DNA from: Tieghemiomyces parasiticus
Lineage: Eukaryota; Kickxellomycota; Dimargaritomycetes; Dimargaritales; Dimargaritaceae
Length of the DNA: 64,000 bases
Reading direction: 5' to 3'
NCBI GenBank assembly: GCA_027575765.1
Contig: JANBPT010000008.1
Span: 62,001-126,000 of the forward strand
Of this stretch, positions 1 through 10,217 are shown piece after piece. Position 1 is the stretch's first letter. Each line of letters opens with the position of its first letter. The position numbers and the translations under genes are program-made. The notes under the pieces were generated by a model that saw only the letters and a program-made list of their open reading frames with translations, made no database searches and was not told where the DNA came from.

Positions 1-1406
1 GCCTTCCATAGGATCCATGGGTAATTGACTACGGTGATGGGCATGATGCGCCTTCCCGGTCCAAAATGGTCAGCAAAAGTTTCATCGGAGATCGCACTAG
101 CCAGACTGCCGTGCTCGACTAGGACCCCTCTGGGCTGCCCAGTGGTATCCGACCGGTACGCGACGTAAGCCAAGTCAGAGGGCTGGGAGGGGAAGTTAGC
201 GGGCAGCGTAGAAACGCAAGCTTCAGTTTGAGCACAGGCCAGCAGGTTGTCGATCGGAAGTACGTGGCGGGTCTGGGGTACTATCAGGCGACCTTGGAAG
301 AGCGAGGTGGTCAGGACCAGACTGGCCGCACTGTCCTCGACGACGTAGTGGATTCGCTCCTCCGGATCCTTCGGATCGATGCACACGTAGGCCGCGCCGG
401 ACTTGAGTACGGCGAACAGGGCTACAACGAACTCGATCGACTTGGGCAGGAACAGAGCGATACGTAACTCGGACTTAGCCCCGTGATCCCGAACAAGGAC
501 CTGTGCCAGGATGGAAGTGAGGCGATCAAACTCCAAGTAGGTGACGGTGCGACCTTCGTGCTCTAAGGCGATGCCATCGGGGGTCTTGCGGACCCATTCA
601 TTGACCTGGAGGGGTACAGGGGCGTTGGATTCATTGGAGTTGACGATTGACCCGGCCAAGTGCAGGAGGCGGCGGCGCTCGGTATCGTCTACCCCTGTCA
701 CGTCGGCAATAGTCGTAGAGGTCAGCATCTCTGGGTTCTCCGCCGCTTGGACCAAGTGACCAACCACAGTGAGAAACTGACGACTAAGTTCCTGCACTCC
801 CACTTCGGCCACGTGGGTGCGACGAAAGACCAGATGTACAGCCAGACGGTCCGCCATTGTATGACAGTATATAAGGAGAATGGCTCGGGTCGCGGCGGCC
901 AGGGTTTCGAGAATGTCCTGCTCGTGGCGATGACCGTTTGTGTATCCCTGGAGCGGTTCAATTTCCAGATTGGTGTTGGTCACTAGGACGGAAGCGAGGT
1001 GGCCCTGGGATTCGGTAGGGATACTCAACTCACGTTGGCCTTCCAGGGGGGTGGAAGTCGACCGGGAATCTCCGAGTACCGACGGGAGGCTGGTGGTGGA
1101 GGCGAGGCGCAGCACACACAGAGTGAGACCCTTGATCATGCCATCAGGGCCAAGCGGCGACCCCGGTCCTTGGATGCAACCAAAAGCAACCTGCTCAGCA
1201 CCAGCGTAGCGGGCTACAAGGATACCCCAAGTCACTTTGCAGAGTACGGCGAGATCAAGGTGGGTATGCAGAGGAGTCACACCCGAGACTTGGCCGTAGC
1301 CGGGCTGTGGTTTGGTAGGCCCTGGAAGGGAAACGATGGTGGTCGGAGGAAGGTCGTTTGCACCATCAGCGGACGTGCTGAAGCCAGGCTGGCGAGGACG
1401 AGCCAT
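1..1406 (-). CDS. NRPS-like protein, 5' part: truncated condensation domain followed by adenylation domain (runs off left edge)
   Basis: One uninterrupted frame runs from ATG at 1406 to the left edge (468 codons seen). Residues about 45-110 resemble the C-terminal half of a condensation domain (the stretch around WGILVARYAGAEQVAFG), but the HHxxxDG half is absent upstream. From about residue 280 an adenylation domain follows: A1/A2-like VLKSGAAYVCIDP and ERIHYVVEDSAA, then the A3 region at 106-180. A3 reads YRSDTTGQPRG where the family has YTSGTTGxPKG, and the A4 region at the edge lacks the usual FD. Such domains activate a carboxylic acid as an acyl-adenylate for loading on a carrier protein. 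A TATA-like site lies 230 nt upstream, which supports a gene start here, although an upstream exon (possible acceptor just before 1407) is not excluded. A Lys2-type reductase has a similar layout, but its A3 motif differs. Confidence 0.8.
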   Translation of the reverse strand, partial: MARPRQPGFSTSADGANDLPPTTIVSLPGPTKPQPGYGQVSGVTPLHTHLDLAVLCKVTWGILVARYAGAEQVAFGCIQGPGSPLGPDGMIKGLTLCVLRLASTTSLPSVLGDSRSTSTPLEGQRELSIPTESQGHLASVLVTNTNLEIEPLQGYTNGHRHEQDILETLAAATRAILLIYCHTMADRLAVHLVFRRTHVAEVGVQELSRQFLTVVGHLVQAAENPEMLTSTTIADVTGVDDTERRRLLHLAGSIVNSNESNAPVPLQVNEWVRKTPDGIALEHEGRTVTYLEFDRLTSILAQVLVRDHGAKSELRIALFLPKSIEFVVALFAVLKSGAAYVCIDPKDPEERIHYVVEDSAASLVLTTSLFQGRLIVPQTRHVLPIDNLLACAQTEACVSTLPANFPSQPSDLAYVAYRSDTTGQPRGVLVEHGSLASAISDETFADHFGPGRRIMPITVVNYPWILWK

Positions 1407-3103
1407 CCTTGTGAAGGGCGATGATTGAGTAAGTCGTGATGGGAGTTTGGGGAGGACTGCAGTCGGTGTGCACGGAGTAAGGAGTCTGCTGTCGAGTAGT
1501 AGATACTGAGGTCGACTTAAGGATCAGACCGGATCGGTTAGACAAAGTAGAAGGGTCAGGACGAGCCGACTTAAGGTTGGCGAGCCACGCACCTTTTAAC
1601 GTACGTTTAGCAGGGCTTCACCGCCCCTTCACATATAATAGCCTGGTCACACATCCAAGTAGGTAACCGACTGGCAGCGCCATGCAGGCGCAGTTGGAAT
1701 GGCTCATATTAGCGCATCGTTTCTTACAGTGCTTTCTATCCACTCCCTCGCCCATTAGACCAGCAGCCCAGTCCCCTCTTGCAGTGGTGGAAGTACCTCC
1801 TACATTGATCAGTGCCATACATGATGCCAACTTCGAACAATCGCCAATACTTTTCTTTTTATTCGTCTCCCCTTTATGTGTTCCACTGGGCTACGTTCTC
1901 TGGGCAAGCCATCACCCCTCCCCGCTCTTGATTAGTAGGCGGCGCGCGATGGCGCCGTAAGGTGGCATTGGTGTGGACCCGGCGGTGATAGTTAAATTGC
2001 AAGGGGTACTCGCCGACTGAGTGCCAATGGCAGACTGCAGAAGCCTCACTGCTGCAATCTCCCATATCCCGCCGGCGCCTTAGTTTACAGTGTATCCTTG
2101 GTACTTGTACGGCAACCATGTATCCTGCGGCCCTGCAACCGGATGGCCGCTTTCCATCCATTGGGCAGAGGTATACAATTATTTTTTTCCTGAGTGCGCC
2201 ACGGATGCACGCCTCTCAAACTAACAACGTCCCCTATGGTCCTTTACCTGCCTCTCTTTGAAATTGTTATGCACCGAGCTTGGTAGCTCCCCATAGTATG
2301 GTTGCGGCACGACCGCCTATTGGGGAGAGCAAGGATCGCACTCCTCTTCTCCCGCCTGCGTTTCATATGCGCCCCAGTGGACGGCCGGAGGAACGCGGCC
2401 GACGGCAGGTAATTGTACTTCCCTGCAGCCGCACCTGCCCGGTCCCAGGTTGGTGATCCTTTCTATTCTTCTTGGATCCATGGTCTCTTACTAAATAGAC
2501 CGACCCATAACCATCGCATGTAACACTATCACCAAATCTAAGGAACCCACACGGCTAGTATTGGTCAGAGTGACCCTCACTTCCAATGAACCATGTCCCC
2601 GAGCCTCGGGTAAAGGGCCGATGGCGCTATTTCAAGGATCGCCCTGATTTGTTGATGATTGGGCAAACGATAATTAAACGGCCTGAGAGACTTGGGACGC
2701 TCGACATGTCCCAGCATCCAGTCGCTCATAAGCTCTAAAATTAAAGGTTGGCAGTTTTCCAGTTGAGTAGATTGGCTAGGCAATAGCGAGGTCACTGTAC
2801 CGACAGTGATGCCGTGGCGCTTAGGATGCATACCCCCCCCCCCTCTATCATATTGGAGCAATACCTTATCCTCGGCTTCGCATCGGAGATGGTGCCCAAA
2901 GTAATCAACCACAGTACCTACACTATTGGTCAAGGCCCACTTATTTCTAGGGGTTTTAACAAATCATAATTGCTTTATATTGGTGTCGTGGCATGTAAAG
3001 TAGTCAGAACGACGTGCCAATTCAGACTGTGGCGGAACATGATGGGTGGAGGATAATTTCTACCCGACCACACACCCGCCGCCCGTGGGGAGTCAATTAA
3101 GAC
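1407..3103. other. Intergenic stretch between NRPS-like gene (5' side) and unknown gene (3' side)
   Basis: No frame here has recognisable motifs, and the longest frames are scattered and mostly start without ATG. It should contain the NRPS-like promoter near 1400-1700 and the 3' UTR of the gene ending at 3104. A run of C occurs at 2832-2842. Confidence 0.5.
1633..1640 (-). promoter_or_regulatory. TATA-like element upstream of NRPS-like gene
   Basis: On the minus strand this reads TATTATAT, 227 nt upstream of the presumed ATG at 1406. The position suits a core promoter with a leader of about 200 nt. The call rests on sequence resemblance only. Confidence 0.25.
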
Positions 3104-4213
3104 TTATCTGTAAAAGTTCTTGATACCATTGGTGAGCAGTGCGGCCACAATGGTGGAGTACACAACCATGGGGATGTTTGAGCCCTGGACCTTGTGGAAG
3201 GCGGTGGTCAGGGGGTTGTGGGCGAGCACAGCCAACGGAGTGTTGGACTTGGCCTGGGAGCGGGCCTTGTGCTCCTTATGTACCAGGTAGAGGTCCTCCT
3301 TACCCTGGACCTTGACGGGTACCACCTCGTACGAGTTAAGGTTCGACCAGCCGTCGATACCGTCCTGGAAATGGGCCATGGTCGCGCCCACGGCGCCGGC
3401 CAGGGTGGAGACAGCGAAGGCGCCGACGGCCACGTCACGCGTACGATAGCCGTTGTAGAGATTGTAGTTGGCGATGCGCTCAAAGACGGGGGCCTGGTCG
3501 GCCACCCAGCGGGCCACATCGCACACCAGATCGCGACGGTAGGCCAGCAGGGCGAAGGCACCAGCTTGGGTCAAGGAGGTGCACATAACCTTGCGCGACT
3601 TGTCCAGCTTGCTCTTGATTTGCTTTACTTGGCGCTGCAGAGGCTGGCACTGGGCCGGGATGTGGATGATCGACAGGTTCTCAGCGGCAGCGGCGGCGAC
3701 GTCCTTGGGGTTCTGGCAGTAGCTCACGCACACCACGGGCTTCGGCAAATCAATGTAACTGTCCTCGACCTCGTCCAGGGCGGGGACCGGGATCATGGAG
3801 GCGATGGTGTCGAGCAGCAGCTCGGTCTCTATAGACAGGGGGTGAGGGGAGAGAGGAGCGTGGTACACGCAATGCGGAAGGGGGAGGGGGAGGGTTAGAC
3901 CTCCGTTAATCGATTCACCTTATAGGGCAGGCCGGATTGACGCTGGGTAACTTGACGTCATCAGTGGTACAAGGGGAAAGGACGGGGTTGGTGGTAGAGG
4001 GTGGGAACGTTGGGACGCGAGAGGTATTGTCGTTTCCCCCAACAACTCCATCCCATGCAAAGTACACAGCAGTCACCCCCTCCTTCCACCTCGTCCCCGC
4101 CATGGTTCGGGCCTAGGTTCTTGCGGATCCAACTGAGACCTTTGGTACTTACCGTCCTTGGTCAGGGCCTCAGGGCGCGAGCTGATAACATCGTAATCCT
4201 GGCGGGCGTTCAT
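3104..4213 (-). CDS. Unrecognised two-exon protein with C-terminal membrane-type segments
   Basis: The coding exons are 4153-4213 and 3104-3828. The first ends at a GTAAGT donor and the second starts after CTATAG, joining in phase 1 (a GAG codon). The ATG at 4213 lies just behind a strong acceptor (TTTCTACAG) of a leader intron, which supports a real transcribed gene. The product is about 261 residues. The N-terminal half is soluble, with a Lys/Gln-rich helical stretch around residues 85-100. Two hydrophobic stretches follow, an Ala/Val-rich one near 150-170 and one close to the C-terminus (PMVVYSTIVAALLTNG). I do not recognise the family. A small organelle or endomembrane protein is possible, but nothing shows which. 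Confidence 0.7.
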
Positions 4214-4218
4214 ATTGG

Positions 4219-4404
4219 CTGTAGAAAGGCGGGGCGATGGTCAAGCAAGCGCGAAAAAAGAAGCAAAGTCCGGTGCGCGGTTAGAGCGAACGTGGTGGTG
4301 GTGGCTAGCAGCGACTTAGCCGTTTGGGTTGTGGAAGCGGACGGCGCCAGAATGGTTCGTGAGCATAACCATGCGTAGACAGCGTAAGGGTAGGCTCTGC
4401 TTAC
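4219..4404 (-). other. Leader (5' UTR) intron of the 3104-4213 gene
   Basis: Read on the minus strand, a GTAAGC donor at 4404 and a polypyrimidine-preceded CTACAG acceptor at 4219 frame a 186-nt intron ending five nucleotides before the ATG. The upstream leader (about 4405-4700) is very pyrimidine-rich and contains no ATG between the TATA-like site and the donor. Confidence 0.5.
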
Positions 4405-4723
4405 CTAGTAAAGATAGGGTGTGGGTGAAAAGGGAGAGAAATGAGTTGTGGAAAGGAATGAACCGTTAAGTTGGCGAGGTATACACAGAGGGTAAAAGCA
4501 AGAGAGGGGACAACGAGAGGCGGAGGGAAGGGGTCGGTTGATGGAGGGCTATGAGTACAGGGGAGGCGGGGTGGCAGGAGAGAGGGAGGCAGCCTAAGAT
4601 AAGACACAGGGCGGGTTTTAGATTAAACCACCGGAGGGAGGAGGTTGAGTTGAAGGAAAGGGAAACGGGAGGACTGAAGGGGTAAGATGGCGAGCTAGCC
4701 AGCCCAAACGCCCGCCCATCAGG

Positions 4724-4731
4724 CTTTTATA
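4724..4731 (-). promoter_or_regulatory. TATA box candidate (TATAAAAG) for the 3104-4213 gene
   Basis: TATAAAAG on the minus strand, followed downstream by a CT-rich leader and then the leader intron. It is 511 nt from the ATG, or roughly 325 nt in the spliced transcript. A good consensus match, but untested. Confidence 0.4.
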
Positions 4732-7348
4732 GACCGAGGAGCTGGGCTCAAGGGAGCATTGGGTGACGGGCCCAGATTACCACCGCACCCTCCGGACGGC
4801 GGCCCTGGCCGCGAATTACACTGCCTTCGTGGCTAAACGACTGGATAATCACTCACCTTAGCCACCGTGGGTAGACAAGACGACGCATCCTCTCTGGCAA
4901 GGCTGTATGCAGCTACGGCTGCAGTGGGTAAGGGCCGAACGACGTAACCGCTCCGCCGGACTACCTGCATGGTAAGGGATGGCCCGATGACGGCACCATC
5001 GTAAACCTGGGCGTAGTGGGACAAACCGTGTACGGGTCCCCCGCCTTTCCTCTGGCGCCGTGGGGCTGGCAGGGCAATGACGAAACCTCCCTCTCCGGGC
5101 TGCGCCTAGACGATCCGATACGATTCATTCTGGTGGCACCGGCAACGACCACGTCGACAACGCTTGCAGGACGGACGGCAGCTACCAGATAGCTTGATTG
5201 GCCAGGGCGAGATGACGAGCGGGAGGGTTGTAATGCCGCTGACGTCGTTCCAGGGTGAACGTACCTGAAGAGAGAGTGGGTAGCTATTTTTAACCCCCCT
5301 CCCAACAATTCACAAGCCAAGGCTCTTTGCAGCCTCTGCCTAGGGAGAACGAACCCCCCGCCTTGAATGGAGGCCCTCTGCGGCCCAAAATATAGGTTCC
5401 CCGCCGTGGGCTCACGCTGAAGTCCACGCGTCCTGGCAACCTAATCGCTTCGCAGTGAGTCTGCTGTCTGTGAACCTCAACCACGGGTCTTCTCCTCTGG
5501 ACACGGTTATGATATTTTTACTTATTACAGCGCAATCAGGATATCATATCGACCAGGATTTGAGTTATAGCCGAGAGTGGTGGCTGTGCTGCGCCCATAA
5601 ACGCCCGTGAGGACCACCGCAGTAAGTAGGAAAGAGCGTCGATATATGCCCTTTAAGGGAGAGGCATGTTACGTACCACGTAAGCCCCAACTATGGATGG
5701 TAGATCCGCCCTCCCCATAGACGCATCTGCCAGGTGTAGGTAGAAGCCTACCGACGCCGCCGTCCGATGGCTACTGGAGTGACGTAATAAGCACCGACGA
5801 AGGGGGAAGCGAGTGGTTGCCGATGTGTCCGGTCGTACCCAACGACCACGGCGGCCTCGGATCGATGGACGAACTGTATTGTACCTTTGAGCCAGCTGCG
5901 TCTGCACTGGTTACCGAGATTGGATACTGAGGCTTGACCAGGTTTATACCCACCCGCCCCCCGTTGATCACATGATGCGCCCGTTTCCAGGTAATGTTAC
6001 CGTGGCAGCCCAAGCACATTAGCATACAGCTGGTGTCGCATACCCACCAGAATCCGGTGGTCGCTTGGAGCCCAATATGGGAAACTGGGAAGCACAGCAG
6101 GAGTGGGCTACAGATTTCAGTACCTTTGTTCCGGTTCGATTATCCCCTCCCCCTGCTGGCGCACATCGACTCGCTTGGAACTCTGCCAACCTGGCAACTC
6201 AGCGCCGGAGTAGGTGGCAGGTGGCTTCGACCTGGTGAGGGCGCACATGGCAGAACAGCTGGCCGTGCCATTGGAGCTGAGGGCGTGCACCATGGCTGCG
6301 GCATTACGCTCCTATGCAATAAACCATGGCACCATTTCTTTTCCGCCACGGGGTCGCACAACTGGTCCTGTCATGCGCAAGCCCCCCTACCCCTGTTGGC
6401 GCGAGGAGTGGGGGCACTCTCTCGCAAGGAAGTCTCAACTTCAGACTCTGGCCTCAGTCGGAGTTTCGTTGTTGGAGCCCTGTCAAGCGTGGGTCAATTA
6501 GCGGGTCTCACACCACTATCCGCTCTGATAATGCCCTCGGCTGCGCCCGGGCCATTTCCTACCGTGATATTCTCACCGATCCGTTAATCTGCGGCAGGCA
6601 GCGCCCGTTCGTAGCAACAGTTCAACGGCCATGTGGCTGGTCGAGTCATTGGTGCGCCATAAAAGGGTGGAGGGAAGGCAACCCGTTCGTTGCGCCCGTG
6701 CCTGCTTCTTAAAACTGATATTTGAATCTGTCAGTAGCCCCCCTCTATATCGACTAAGGAAAACACGCTCGCTTGCATACCCTGCCAGTTCTCGCCTTAC
6801 GTCACTTGCCCCGCATTCAGACCCAGCCTGGTTAGCTAGTACTCGCATTAAACGGCCAAGGTGGCCCCCAAACCGACTGCGGCAATTCAGACCGCTCCTT
6901 TTGGCACTTCCGCCCCACTGTTGGCATTGCCCCAGGGTCCCGCATAACAGTAAATGCCAACGGTAGTATGCATGCGCCCCCCTATCCACAATTTTAGTCG
7001 ATTCCAGTGCTCCGCTATTCAACATCATTACGGGACTCGGGCGTCGACCTCTGCCAAATAGCATTGAACTTCACCCCCTCCTTTCTTACTGGCCGTTTAG
7101 AGGTCACGCGACGTATCTGGAGGGAGGGGCCTTGTAGCCCTTTTGGCTGTGTTTATTTAGCGGTTTGCCTTGTGCTCTTGTGCATCAGCCCCGCCCCTTC
7201 ACTCACTCTCGCCATCTCCCCGCCCGCGGCATCACCGCTTCCTCCATTCGTTGCATTCCCTTGACTTACCAACGTGCCTCGTTCTGACTTTGCTCGTTTC
7301 CCTAGCCCGCTGACCTCAATTATTCGGCTTCTCGCTACCGCGACTTCC
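4732..7348. other. Long gene-poor stretch upstream of two divergent genes
   Basis: About 2.6 kb between divergently transcribed genes. Open frames of up to 197 codons exist on both strands, but none has a recognisable motif, consistent splice sites or coding-like composition. The last few hundred bases (about 7060-7348) are pyrimidine-rich and probably form the promoter and leader of the PNS1-like gene. Confidence 0.45.
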
Positions 7349-9835
7349 ATGACGTCCGAGGGCCGCCCTTCGCCTCACTTACAGGGGGTTACGGAGGACC
7401 TAGGGGCGGCGACCGCCGGCTCGGCTCGTCTGGGCACTACAACCGAACGGCTACCTTTTAACCCATTTACGACCCGAACTTTAAGCTCCGTCCACGCCGA
7501 AGAGGCCCGCCACGTTACCTGCTCTCCAGCCGAGCCGTCCGAATCTGCTGAGCGGTGGCGAATGCAGCCGCTGCCTTCCCTGCCAGAAGCTGTTACCGCC
7601 AAGCCCGACGGGCTTCCGGAAGCGACCACCCTCCCACTACCCGTCGCACCAGAACCTCAGTCCACCCGGCCCATGCCGCTGACGCCCTACGGGCCGTTAG
7701 CCTCGGTGCTTCTGAACAGCCAGGTACCCAGCACCACTGCCCCGCCTAAACCGTCCCCCTGGCCGGCAGAGTCCGATAGTAATGAGCGCACCACCTTCTT
7801 TTCCACGTTGGCCGAACCCGCCGGCAGTTCTAGCTTCAAACCCGTCGGGCTTCTAGGCTCCCAGTTCCCGGGCCGCCCCCACGGCAAAGACCCCGAGGAA
7901 GTGGCCCCGCTACTCCCCGTGGCGCCCAGCCGCCTGGGTGTTTCTCAGTTGACCAACCTCGAGACCGCTACATCGTTGGAATCAGGTGAGGAGCCGGTTC
8001 CCAACCAAGTAGGTCCTCTTCCGGCAGGCCGTGGCTTGTGTATAGAACGTATACTGCGGTGTACACACACCTCGCAGCGTTGCTTTACTCCCACTAACCT
8101 AAACTTTCATACGTGCCATTCCTTCCCCCGTGCTTCTCATGACCAGGCCACTCACCTCAAACGGCTCCATGGCACGCGTCGCGCCTTCGACCAGGGCTTC
8201 CTTGTGGCTTACACATTGTCCCTAGCCGTGTTCCTGCTCACCGGCCTCTATATCTACTTCACGACGGAGGTTCCGACCCTCGACCCTGGCCATACTAACC
8301 CACTATTCAGTAACCTCAATCAAGCCGTTGGCCTCATTTTTTTGCTCGTGGTCATTTCCACGGGGCTTGGTATCCTGTGGCTGGTATTCCTCAAACACTA
8401 CGCGGAGCAATTGATCTGGACCACCGTTATCCTAGTACCTCTGGTGAGTTTCGCCACGTCGTTGGCCATCCTCACCTTCGCCGTCACACGGGCGCCAGCC
8501 CGCGGGACCATTGCGTTCGAGACGAGCTACCTTGTCGGCGCCCTTGTCTCCTTCGCCATCGGCGTCTTCCAAGCCTTCTATATTGCCCGTCGCAAGGAGC
8601 AAATTGAGCGCTCAATGCGCGCCATCCACTTGGCCCTCAACATGCTGAGCAGCCACCCCGAGCTCTTCGCCCTGGCCATCCTGCTCCTCTCGGGTTACGT
8701 TCTCTTCCTGGTCGTCTGGTTGATATTCTTTTCGCGACTGGCCTTACTAGTGCCAAGCTTTCCCAACCTTCCCTCCAGCCTGACTGCCCCCGTGGTGCTG
8801 ATCGCCAGCTTCTACTGCTTCATATTCACATGGACCACTGGCGTCTTTACCAACCTCTTGCGTATTACCATCACCATGGTCACCGCCCAGTGGTATTTTT
8901 ATCGGTAAGATTGCTATATTTAAGTGGGAAGTGACGCCATGTGCCCGACACATTTTTACTTCGTGGTGGAGGGGCGTTTACACTATCCGCTTCGTAATTG
9001 CTTACACTGACTACCCATGGCTTTCCCTTGAATCCTCATCGTCCTCTGGTTTCTCGCCGAACACAGCCATGAGGATGAAAGGCTCGGTATCACGCATAGC
9101 ACCCAGGCCGCCTTTCATCTCATTGTCAAGGAGTTCATGGGCTCGGTATGCCTGGGCGGCCTCGTACTGGCCTTTGCTCAAATTCTCAGCGGGATCACCC
9201 ATTATACTCTCCTGGTAAGTATTCGCTGCCGCTCGCTTGTGAACAATACCTAGTGCCATCTCTGCTCTTATACACGCCATTGCATCTACGCAACGTGTTA
9301 GCCTGTACTCGACACCCGTTGTGCTAACGACCCCTTACTTCTTACCACCCCTCCTATGTCCTCCATCTTCTAGATTCTGCGCCCCTTCCGAATCTTCCCC
9401 TTCACGTTCGTGGCCTTCTTGTTCCGCCTCCTGGAGAAGGTTACGGAGACCCTGTCCAGCTTCTCGATCGTCTATGTCGGTGTGACTGGCAAGAGTTTCT
9501 TCACGTCGGCCTACGCGGTAACCAACCTCATGAAGCGCAACTACGTCTTCTCCATCCGCTCGGCTCTAATCGTAGGCAACCTACTCAGTGTTACGTCCAC
9601 CTCATTCGCGCTCGCGACGGGCTGGGCCCTGTCCTATATCTCCCTGGCCGACCTGGGGATGGATTACCCGTACCTCCCGGGCGTATTCGGGGTGGCCACC
9701 TCCTGGGTCATCTTCCAGTTCTTTGGCCACATTCTGGTCAATACCGTTGAAGCCGCCCTCGTGTGCTACGCCGTTGACCTCGACGCTAAGACCCTGCATT
9801 CTAACGAAGCTCAGCGCGCGTTTGTTGCTGGATGA
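7349..9835 (+). CDS. PNS1: Choline-transporter-like protein (PNS1/CTL family)
   Basis: Three exons: 7349-8904, 9067-9214 and 9374-9835. Introns have GTAAGA/GTAAGT donors and CAG/TAG acceptors, and all phases match. The product is about 721 residues. I use the ATG at 7349 because the frame upstream has no ATG. The first 260 or so residues are Pro/Ser/Thr-rich and disordered. Then come about ten hydrophobic segments, with the family-typical block before intron 1 (around residues 495-519) that ends TAQWYFY, and the following EFMGSVCLGGLVLAF block. CTL proteins are multi-spanning plasma or endomembrane proteins linked to choline uptake; fungal PNS1 has no firmly proven substrate. A possible in-frame intron at 8009-8146 would shorten the disordered part by 46 residues. 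Confidence 0.85.
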
Positions 9836-10217
9836 TGAGTTCCAGTACGCACAGCTCGGCCAGTGTTTTTTCTTTTACTTCGTTTGGATCTCGCTAAGTC
9901 CACATCTACGTAACGGCTGTACACATTATGCTCCGCTGGGGGGAGGGCTGTCCTCTCCGCCGTCTTCCCCTCTTTACACCGCCTCCATTTACTTCTTTTC
10001 CTCCGGATAGATTTCATACCCTACTAGATTTGTACTTTACATGACCACACCCGCGCTCTCAACCGTATTACTTAACCCTGTTCAATACATTTATTTGATT
10101 ATGGCTTTATACTTGTTTAACAGCTGTAGTGTATGACGCAGACGGGATTGAAGTTTATCCCACCAAGCGCCTAAATCGTGGTTAAATAATTACACCCACT
10201 CCTTAACGAGTGGCACA
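9836..10217. other. Short convergent intergenic region
   Basis: Holds the 3' ends of the PNS1-like gene (+) and the 7TM-RGS gene (-). It is AT-richer than its surroundings and shows no coding signal. Confidence 0.5.
10090..10095 (-). terminator. Polyadenylation signal candidate (AATAAA, minus strand)
   Basis: AATAAA on the minus strand, 123 nt downstream of the 7TM-RGS stop codon. It matches the canonical hexamer and lies in AT-rich sequence. Confidence 0.4.

Noticed and set aside
5994..6587. 197-codon open frame (+)
   Set aside because: No recognisable motif, overlapping frames on both strands and no splice context; treated as chance.
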